NCBI GenBank assembly: GCA_003427395.1 | Contig: BFEA01000158.1 | Coordinates: 517,066-541,782, forward strand | Direction: 5' to 3' | Origin: Chara braunii | Taxonomy: Eukaryota > Streptophyta > Charophyceae > Charales > Characeae | Length of the DNA stretch: 24,717 bases | Shown: positions 17,730 through 24,717 of the stretch, in pieces | Position numbering within the stretch: position 1 is the first letter of the stretch | Layout: each line of letters begins with the position of its first letter | Position numbers and translations under genes: made by a program | The notes under the pieces: generated by a model | Database searches by the model: none | What the model saw: the letters and a program-made list of their open reading frames with translations, nothing else | What the model was told of the DNA's origin: nothing

Positions 17730-17775
17730 TGTTGCCGTTTCAGATAAATGCTGCCATTTATCTGAAACGGCAACA
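17730..17775. repeat. perfect 21-bp inverted repeat, 4-nt loop, in hAT leader
   Basis: TGTTGCCGTTTCAGATAAAT plus G (17730-17750), CTGC, then its exact reverse complement (17755-17775). This is the strongest hairpin in the window and lies about 590 bp before the likely transposase start. Confidence 0.95.
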
Positions 17776-17820
17776 GTTGTTGCTGTTGCCGTTATGCTGC
17801 CAAGATGCCTGCTCACCACT

Positions 17821-17821
<1 letters not shown>

Positions 17822-17855
<34 letters not shown>

Positions 17856-17930
17856 CTTGACAGAGAGAGAGAGAGAGAGAGACTCTTGAGAGAGAGAGAG
17901 AGAGAGACTCTTGAGAGAGAGAGAGAGATC
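17822..17930. repeat. (GA)n blocks punctuated by ACTCTTGA
   Basis: Four GA blocks are separated by three copies of ACTCTTGA (17853-17860, 17882-17889, 17907-17914). GA-rich leaders can act in plant-type promoters, but nothing here shows function. Confidence 0.9.
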
Positions 17931-18845
17931 TTCTTGTTCTTCTTCTTCTGCTTCCTCCTACTGCACACCCTGCAGCGGCGCGCGCCTCGCGAGGAGCGCG
18001 GGACAGCAGTCTCGCGCTGCCCAGCGGCCGCCGCACGGCCGTCGCCATCGCCGCGCGTGTCTTCCAGAAGCGCGCCGCGCTTTTAGTGCCCGGCCGCGGC
18101 CGAACTCAGCCGAACACGGCCGGGCACAACCGAACGCGGCCGACGGCGGCCGGGCGGAGCTACCGGCCTCGGTTGCGCGGCGCTGGGCGGCCGGCCGGGG
18201 TGCTACTGGACCGTGGCCTGGCGCGACATCAAGGGGACACGGCGGCAGGAGCGGCGGGGACGTCTGGGTGCAGCGACATCGAGGGGACGCAACATCGACG
18301 GTGCGGCACGGTCAGATGATATCCAAGATCAAGGCCACGACTTGTTGGATCCTGGTGGGGGGGCGATGACGGGGGGTGCAGGGAGCAGCGGTGCGGGGGG
18401 GTCTGGGGGTGCCCAATTCAACCCGCTGTCCGAGAAGGAGATGGCGAAGTTGAGGCGAGGGAACATTGTTTGGAACTTCGTCACCGCAGGCCAATACGTC
18501 GGGGACCAGTCCAAGATGCACGGGGACCGAAAGTTGCGTTGCAACTTATGCGGCCACCTGTTTCAGGGGGTCGTCGAAGGCCGCGCGTCATTTTACGCAG
18601 TCGAAGTTCTGCAAGGCTGGGGGGATGAGAGTTCTCGCGGAACTCTGGAACGGCACGGACTACACATTTGTGCCGTCCACTGCTCATCGGGTGCAGAGGT
18701 GGATGGCAGACGAGGGCATACGGGACACGAGAGCACCCGCGGGTGGCCAGAGACAGCAGATGGACGACGCAGAAAGGGACGACATTCAGGACGCCCTCGA
18801 TGAGGAGGAGGGCCGCGAGGGTGGGGCCAGGGAGGGGGCAATTGC

Positions 18846-18884
18846 AGACGAGGCAGACGAGGCAGACGAGGCAGACGAGGCAGT
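18846..18884 (+). repeat. 9-bp coding minisatellite (Ala-Asp-Glu)
   Basis: GCAGACGAG repeats four times in frame and encodes an ADEADEADE acidic run between the BED finger and the core of the transposase. Confidence 0.9.
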
Positions 18885-19689
18885 CGGAGAGCCTAACCTG
18901 CCAGGGGAGGAGGTGGTGATGACGTCGAGAGGCGTCGGTGGAGCAGGTCCTGCTACTAGGGCGTCGCGAGCTGAGGTGGAGCGCGCGAGGAGGGAGAAGA
19001 GGACAGTGGGGCAGGCTGGCGTCGAGGTGCCAGACACGAGCAGGGAGAAGAGGGCTCAGCAGACCACGATTGACGAGATGTATGCCATGGAGAAGTTGGC
19101 CGAGTTCACAGACGCGTGGCTTCAGTGGATCTACGTGAAGAAGTTGCCATTCAACGCCTTCCGTGGTCCGGAGTTCCAGAGGGTGCAGCAGGCAGCAGAG
19201 AGAGTGCCTCGCTCTATCCAATTCCGGTTTCCCTCCTACAGGGTTACAGCGGGCGCCGGTATCCCTTCGCAGAGGGCGAAGGTGGCGACGATGGTGAGCG
19301 AGGTGCGCGCCACTTTCCGGCACAGCGGTGCCACTATCCTTTCTGACGGGAGGAAGTCGCTCGTGAACTTCCTCGTCGGGGGCGCCAACGGCGCCCTGCT
19401 GTACGCCACCGTCGCACGTGACGGGTCGGTCCGAGACACAGCGGACGTCGTGTACCGTAGGTGGCAGGCCATCATCTTGTCCTTTCCTGCAAAGGACGTG
19501 ATCGGCTTCTGCACAGACTCCGCCAGTAACTATACGGCGGCAGCGCGCAGGTTCGCCACAGACCCCGAGCCTGAGATCAGGAGGATCACTTGGCTTCCCT
19601 GCTCCACCCATGTCTACAACTTGATGTTGTTAGATATCGGGACGCGAGTGGTGTGGGTCAAGGAGACCATCATCCGCGCTCGAGCGCTT

Positions 19690-19710
19690 GTGCGATTTAT
19701 TAAATCGCAC
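19690..19710. repeat. 10-bp perfect palindrome inside transposase gene
   Basis: GTGCGATTTA, T, TAAATCGCAC. It lies in the coding sequence for RFIKSH and is probably incidental. Confidence 0.85.
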
Positions 19711-21674
19711 GGCGCTGCTCACACCCTTTTTAGGAAGGTGCGTTCAACTCGTCGAGCCCGTTGAGACACGGTTTGCATCGGTTTTCCTGATGCTGACGTG
19801 TCTCAAAGGCCGACGAGACGCGTTGGAGAGCATGTTGCACGGGGATGCTTGGGCACGCATCCCGTGGGATCGCGCCCACGTATCTCAGGCGCAGTGGGTG
19901 CAGCAGCAGATCCGGGACAGGGAGTTTTGGCAGCGTGTCCATTACGCCATCCTAGTCATGTCGCCCGTCCACCAGCTGCTGCGCAAGATGAATAAAGGTG
20001 GGATGATGATGTCCGTCGTTTACGAGTGGAGTCAGCATCTGTTGCAGTTGATGAGCAGGGTCGACGTGCCGACGTACATGATCGAGCCGTGCGTGCGTGA
20101 GGTTGCCATCCGCAACCTCCACATGCTAGAGCCCGCACATGCCGCGGCCCACCTCCTCAACCCTCGTCGACGGTCCCTCACGTATTACCATTTGCTGGAG
20201 ACGACCGCCGACGACCGTCGTGTGGTCGAGGAGTGCGACAGATTTCTCCTGGCGCAGACCGGCGGCGATCTGGTCGGCTTATTGTACAGGACCGTGAGGG
20301 ACCAGATGAGGGCGATCCACTCGAGGCGAGGGGATTGGGGAGATCGTGACCTCTCCGATGCCGAGGCGGCCGATTGCAGGGGGGACAGTGAGACCGAGCA
20401 ATGTGCAGCGTGGTGGTTCGAGCATGGACGTGCCCACCCGGAGTTGCGCACCATCGCCATCCGTGTCAGGCACTTGTGGACGTCTGCCTCTCCAGCGGAG
20501 AGGAACTGGGCGGAGCACGAGCGCGTCAACACGGCGAGGCGCTGCAAGCTTGGATTCGCCAAGCTTGAATCCAAGCTTGCACAGCTGGTTGAGATTGCCA
20601 CCATTCTCAAACTGGCCTCGTGCGCACGGCAGGGTGGTGGCTACGTGTTGCCATGGGTTATGGGGACCGGTCGGGGGGGGACGGCGGCAGAGGAGAAGGA
20701 TGAGGAGGGAGATGTGGAGCCCGAGGTGTGGGGAGCGCGACCTGATGGCAGTGTTCTCGAGCAGGAGATCCAGCGGCAGATTGTCGCTTTCCGTGACAGC
20801 CGACCGTCCAGAGCCCGTTCAGTTCGGGACGTGTTCGGCAGCAGAGCGACGGAGCTGCGACTGTGGCCGGAGGGTGGGGATGATGTGGACGCTGCTGCGG
20901 CAGGGGACGACATCGACGACGACTGGACTGACGATGATGACACGCCGCTGAGTCGCGACCCGACGGCTGAGCGAGTGTACTTCACTTACGGTGGGGGTCG
21001 TGACGACATGGATTCACACACATCGGTTATCACTGGTGGTGTGTCGTCGACCGCGCAGGCGAGTGGCAGAAGCAGAGCCGGCAGTGGTGTTGGAGGACGT
21101 TCGCATGCGGAGGTTCGCATGGACGACTCGGGGGAGCAGCAGCCACGGGGAGGTCTTCGGCACACAAGCAGGCGTTGGGAGGTTAGGAGCGACAGCGAGG
21201 CCGAGGGGGAGGCCGAGGATGAGGAGGTGCCCCTTCACGATCGTCGCTTCTCTCCCTCCCATCATCCGATCTCTGCACAGCCCGAGGCACTTAGGCGTTC
21301 GGAGAGGTTGGCGTCGGCAGCGGGCAGAGACCGGACACATGACGGCGAGGATCGTGGGGGGGAGAGGACTCCTTCCGACGCCAGTATCCGCCCCCGCTCG
21401 CCGTCGGTGCTCCGCACACAGGACTTCGAGGACATAGGGCTTGGTGGGAGCTTGGGAGATTTGAGTGTCGAGGGACGTCGACGTGCCTCACTGCAGGATG
21501 TGTGCACAGACGCGGACGTTGAGCGGGGCCCTGTTGAGACTGAGAAGGAGAGGGATGCCCGTTTGGACCGAGAGGAGGAGGAGCGGCTGAGGAGTTTGCC
21601 ACAGTGGGAGGGTCGGTTCACGTATCTCGACGAGCAGCGTCGGCAGAGGGACTTGGAGACACGAGGAGGGGGGG

Positions 21675-23036
21675 AGCCGTGACGTCAACGACTCGGGTGT
21701 CCCTGAGGAGGCGGTTCAGGGGCAGTTCGATTATGAGGGGCAGGATGCCGCCGCGGGTGGTGGGTCAGTTGGTGGACGACGCGGCGACGAGGAGACCGCG
21801 GGTGTCCCTGAGGGGCAGGATGTTGTCATGGGCGGTGGGTCCCCTAGTGGGGACCGTGGCGACAGCGAGACCGCGGGTGATGAGGGATAGGGTGCCGCAG
21901 TGTGCGGCGGAGGAGAGGGTGGACCCGGTGGAGATGGGGACACCGCGGGTGTCGGTGGAGACGATGGACCGGACGGCGACGATGACGACGACCACAGTCC
22001 CGAGGACGATCCGTATAGGCTCGCCTTGGTGTTGAGGGATCCCACATTGCCTCCGTTGCGCCGTGCCGACACAGCGCACACTTTCTTCGATGCCGACGCT
22101 TTGGCGCATGCATTGACGGATGACCCTTTCGCACACGTGAGCCGCAAGAGCGGCAAGCAGCAGGCCCCTGGGAGGGTGTATTCACCGCCGCCGTTCACAG
22201 TGCAGAGCCCTCACTGGTCGGGTTCGTCGCTCAGCGACGTTAGAGGGAGGGAGTCCGGTGCGGGTGAGGTGGGGTCCGGCAGACGCAGCGACGGCGGCAG
22301 AGATAGTGCAGGATCGATGCCTCCACCGCCCGCACGGACTCCGAAGGCCAGGGTCGACACCGAGGACTGGACGGTGGCACCCGAAGTTGCGCACAGTGGC
22401 AGTTCCCCGCCGCCAGTCTGAGGAGGTGTGGGTGGCGGATGGTCAGCTGTTCGTTGGGTCGGGGACCGGTTGCGGGCGGATTACGACGCCGGGAGGGGCG
22501 TCTTCACGGGACGTACGCCTGTTCAGACGCAGGCTGCGGAGGGTGGGTCCGGACGTCCGAGCCTGCAGATGGAAGGCCGCATGCTTGGTTTGTCACGAGC
22601 GGAGACGAGGAGGACATTGGTCCTCGAGGCCGCAGGGACATCCACGGACAGGCTGCGGGGAGAGCAATTCACATCGGGCGAGGAGGGGTTGTCGATGCGT
22701 CCCGGGACAAACGACAGCATGGCCTCTCGGAGGTTGAGGCTCGACTCGCTGCAGGGGTCGCCGCTGGGCAGGCAGCATTGGACGCGATTCAGAGGGAGAG
22801 AGAGGGGGATTGCTGCACAGGCGGAGGAGGACGAGGACGCAAACACTGAGTCCGAACCGATCGAGACTGCGGCACGCAGACACAGGGCACAGGTGGCCGC
22901 GGCGGCCGCTGCGGCACATGCGGCATACGTCAGCGGGGCACAGGGCACAGGTGCTGGAGGGAGAGGAGGGCGCCGGGGAGGACCGCATGACCGCACGTCC
23001 TCCGGGAGAGGCCGCGTGCGCTCTGGTGGGAGATGA
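21675..23036 (+). pseudogene. C-terminal extension of the hAT transposase, broken by stops and frame changes
   Basis: Dropping one G from the G7 run at 21667-21673 keeps the transposase frame open past 21682. It then runs through tandem repeats to TAG at 21888-21890. The same frame continues through GGDDGPDGDDDDDHSPEDDP, then YRLALVLRDPTLPPLRRADT and FAHVSRKSGKQQAPGRVYSP, to TGA at 22419-22421. Beyond, plausible coding shifts frame: SEVEARLAAGVAAGQAALDA with IQRERE in one frame, and after a G5 run (about 22804-22808) IAAQAEEDEDANTESEPIET and an alanine-rich helix in another, ending at the stop at 23034-23036. It is Asp/Gly/Ala-rich and probably largely disordered with a coiled-coil end. It might alternatively be a second element gene. 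Confidence 0.55.
21735..21956 (+). repeat. three ~72-75-bp coding tandem repeats
   Basis: Units start at 21735, 21810 and 21882. Each encodes about 24 residues of the pattern EGQD..-GGGS..GDRGD-ETAG. In units 1 and 2 the third codon is CAG (Gln); in unit 3 it is TAG (21888-21890), a nonsense change within the repeat. Confidence 0.85.
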
Positions 23037-23058
23037 CGACGTCCGCGGTGTTTTTTGG

Positions 23059-23395
23059 TACTCGGTTGTACAGTAGAGACGACGCCCGTCGACGGGTCCA
23101 GTTTTTTTTTTCTACTCTATTGTGTAGCAGAGACGATGGGTCCAATTTTTTTTTCCTACTCGGTTGTACATTAGGGTTTTCATTTATTTTTTTTTCGTAC
23201 TCAGTTTTCATTAGAGACGATGTGGATATTAGGGTTTTCATTTTTTTTTCCCTACTCGGTTGTACAGTAGAGACGACGCCCGTCGACGGGTCCAGTTTTT
23301 TTTTGCTACTCTGTTGTGTAGCAAAGACGATGGGTCCAGTTTTTTTTTGCTACTCGGTTGTACAGTAGAGACTACGGGTCCAGTTTTTGGCTTCA
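23059..23395. repeat. tandem array of seven ~41-55-bp units with a 194-bp higher-order period
   Basis: Units begin TACTC(G/T/A) at 23059, 23113, 23157, 23198, 23253, 23307 and 23351. Most carry AGAGACGA..GGGTCCA(G/A) and end in a run of T. Units 1-2 (54 and 44 bp) match units 5-6 (54 and 44 bp) very closely, including ACGCCCGTCGACGGGTCC. A block of about four units was therefore copied as a whole. It lies just after the last coding stop of the transposon. Confidence 0.9.
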
Positions 23396-24312
23396 GCCTT
23401 GTACATACGCATTTCCATTGAAATGCTTTGTCATATATTTGCTATTGTTCTTGTTCCTCCACCAACATTGGTCTTGCATCTGAGTCGCTGTTGTTTGGTG
23501 ATTGTTTTCTGCTCTGTTGTCGTGATTGTTGCAAATTATGTGCTTCTCCGATGCCACGCACGTGCATGTCATGGATGCCTCCATTATGAAGGTGCAGTTA
23601 ATTTCAGATGCGACATAGAGATGACGTGCTAATGAATGTGTTCTTACATAAATGATGTGCTAATGAATGTCCATCAGTCTCCTGAGTGAACACACACTAT
23701 GACACACTTGCCTGTTATCATTGTTTGAAACTTGTGGTTCGTCGCACTGTGATTCATTTTCAATGTGTTTTGACATTGGTATGCCAAACAGGGTCCGACT
23801 TATGATTGCCAAATTTGCCATGAATGTGTTGTTTTCAAATAAGCCACGAACTGTCATCGCCCTCATTAATGAAACCGACGCCTACCTTTCAGTGCGTGAG
23901 GCCCGCCCCAACCAGGCCCAACCTGGGGTCTGCCATCTGCAGCCCCGTCTAGCTTCGACCCGGTATGGCCACACGGCCCGCCTTAACCAGGCCCTCATCC
24001 AACCCACGTTGGGCCGCCCCCGCAGGGGTCAATTTTTTTTTATTTTTTTTTTCCACTGTTCCAGACCCTCCTCCCTGCGACCCCGCATCGACGAACCTGC
24101 ACACTGGGGCCGCTGGATTTTTCGCGGGNCACCCTTCCAGGGTCTTGTGCAGGGCCCCCCCGGTTTTTTTTTTTTGACTCCCTGTCACTTTGAGGGGGTG
24201 CCCCCCCACCCCCCCACCCCAAACCCGCTCCCAGCTTCGAAGACGGCCCCCTAGATCGGCCGACACCGAGGCCGAAAAAACTCGGTCGGGCCGGCCGCGG
24301 TCGGGGGGGTCT
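23396..24312. other. non-coding 3' part of the hAT element
   Basis: A+T-rich to about 23880, with a near-identical pair ATGA(C/T)GTGCTAATGAATGT at 23621-23639 and 23652-23670. It becomes C-rich afterwards, with poly-T tracts (24031-24052, 24165-24175) and one undetermined base at 24129. No gene is recognised; it probably holds the 3' end and subterminal region. Confidence 0.55.
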
Positions 24313-24358
24313 CGGCCTAGGCCGCCGGCCGCGGCCTGGGCCGAACTCGGCCGCGGCC
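24313..24358. repeat. subterminal palindromes, right end of hAT
   Basis: CGGCCTAGGCCG at 24313-24324 and GGCCGCGGCC at 24327-24336 and 24349-24358. The distances from the end are close to those on the left, but the sequences between differ. Confidence 0.85.
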
Positions 24359-24372
24359 AGCGTGCAACATAG
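24349..24372 (-). repeat. hAT terminal inverted repeat, right
   Basis: Read on the minus strand from 24372 it begins CTATGTTGCACGC and continues into GGCCGCGGCC (24349-24358), mirroring the left end. Confidence 0.93.
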
Positions 24373-24380
24373 CTGCTGAG
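24373..24380. repeat. hAT 8-bp target-site duplication, right copy
   Basis: CTGCTGAG directly follows the right terminal repeat and is identical to 17348-17355. Confidence 0.95.
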
Positions 24381-24658
24381 TAGGCATCTGACCTCCGTCA
24401 TATCAGCCCCATCAGCTCACAGGCACTTGGGGATTGGGGCGCTGTCAGAGTTGTGAGCCATACCTAGGTTCTTGAGCTGTTGGAAGGAGGGAGAAGCTCA
24501 GTGTAGATTCGTTGAAGGCTTGTTGGGGGTTAATCGAAGGTGGTACTGAATTCGTGGTTGAGATTTCCACCTTGGCTAAATCGCACACTTCATGCCTATC
24601 ATGGCAGACTCCAACAACATGCAGGATCAACCGAAGTATGAGGAAGCAATAAGGGGCA

Positions 24659-24717
<59 letters not shown>
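24381..24717. repeat. flank, then (TC)n microsatellite at right window edge
   Basis: 24381-24660 is unassigned sequence that continues the pre-insertion flank of the hAT. From about 24661 to the end the sequence is a pure CT/TC dinucleotide repeat. Confidence 0.85.

Larger units (their letters stand above)
18366..21682 (+). pseudogene. hAT transposase (BED zinc finger, DUF659/RNase H-like core, hAT dimerisation), frameshifted
   Basis: A nuclear cut-and-paste transposase of roughly 1100 codons up to the first stop after the core. ATG at 18366 opens a Gly/Ser-rich start, then a BED-type finger: CNLC at about 18544-18555, then a His and FCK after a frame change. An acidic tandem ADE patch follows (18846-18884). 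The DUF659/RNase H-like core shows ILSDGRKSLVNF (Asp 19345-19347), GFCTDSASNY (Asp 19516-19518) and LPCSTHVYNLMLLDIG with the CxxH pair (19600-19611). The dimerisation domain has WWFEHGRAHPELRTIAIRVR and SASPAERNW (Glu 20498-20500), so all catalytic acids remain. An acidic low-complexity tail with VYFTYGGG follows. Single-base frame changes occur at G5 18566-18570, near 19738 and at G7 21667-21673. The GC-rich coding contrasts with the A+T-rich gypsy relics. Confidence 0.9.
17356..24372 (+). mobile_element. complete hAT-superfamily DNA transposon (7017 bp)
   Basis: This cut-and-paste element has all its outer parts. Terminal inverted repeats start CTATGTTGCACGC at both ends and extend with one indel through GGCCGCGGCCG (about 25 bp). 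Exact 8-bp duplications (CTGCTGAG) flank it. Subterminal palindromes occur at both ends. One plus-strand gene for a BED/DUF659/hAT-dimerisation transposase fills the middle. The 5' leader has hairpins and GA tracts; the 3' region has a tandem array. Transposase homology and duplication length agree on hAT. The gene now carries frameshifts and stops, so this copy is probably non-autonomous unless those are sequencing errors. Intact ends could still be moved in trans. Confidence 0.92.

Noticed and set aside
18481-19611. A 376-codon minus-strand open frame opposite the transposase
   Set aside because: Mirror of a GC-rich coding region; it is rich in Arg, Pro, Leu and Cys without domain features. 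The plus strand has clear hAT motifs.
23033-23368. 111-codon frame across the tandem array after the transposase
   Set aside because: It only translates the repeated T-runs and TACTCGG units; the Phe-rich product follows the DNA repeat period.

Overview
This is eukaryotic DNA made almost wholly of transposable elements. No intact host gene, rRNA gene or functional tRNA gene was recognised. Plant-type Ty3/gypsy relics, a plant-like U6 snRNA copy, a tRNA-headed SINE, a large hAT transposon and many TC/GA/GAA microsatellites suggest a streptophyte, most likely a charophyte alga such as Chara. That organism call is inference. Both window ends are (TC)n tracts, so this may be a whole contig broken at microsatellites.

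Layout. 1-87 is a (TC)n tract. About 1034-3455 is a decayed plus-strand Ty3/gypsy element (gag, protease, start of RT). Two retroposons sit inside it: a tRNA-derived SINE in gag (1904-2224, imperfect 15-bp target duplication) and a U6 snRNA retrocopy in the protease (2695-2810, minus strand, exact 15-bp duplication). About 3890-12180 is a second gypsy element on the minus strand. Read right to left it has gag, protease, RT, RNase H and integrase, in the normal order. It has been interrupted by a 1489-bp non-coding element with ~157-bp terminal direct repeats and an ATATAT duplication (6620-8108), by a GC-rich segment (about 4745-5510), and by an internal duplication in the gag-protease interval (9648-10335 and beyond). 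About 14014-14480 is the integrase C-terminus of a third gypsy relic, followed by microsatellites, GC-rich palindromes and a possible polypurine tract plus LTR near 15783-16070.

17356-24372 is a complete 7017-bp hAT-superfamily DNA transposon. It has an 8-bp target duplication (CTGCTGAG), terminal inverted repeats beginning CTATGTTGCACG, subterminal GGCCGCGGCC palindromes at both ends, strong leader hairpins and one long transposase gene. The gene encodes a BED-type zinc finger, a DUF659/RNase H-like core with its acidic residues, a hAT dimerisation domain and a long acidic repeat-bearing tail. Single-base frameshifts, several at G homopolymers, and a nonsense codon in a tandem repeat break it. 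Its 3' part carries about seven ~50-bp tandem units in a 194-bp higher-order pattern.

How the parts relate. Gypsy elements came first and decayed. LINE-dependent retroposons (SINE, U6) and an unclassified terminal-repeat element then landed inside them, and the hAT inserted into the adjoining sequence. No LINE reverse transcriptase is present here, so the machinery that mobilised the SINE and U6 must be encoded elsewhere.
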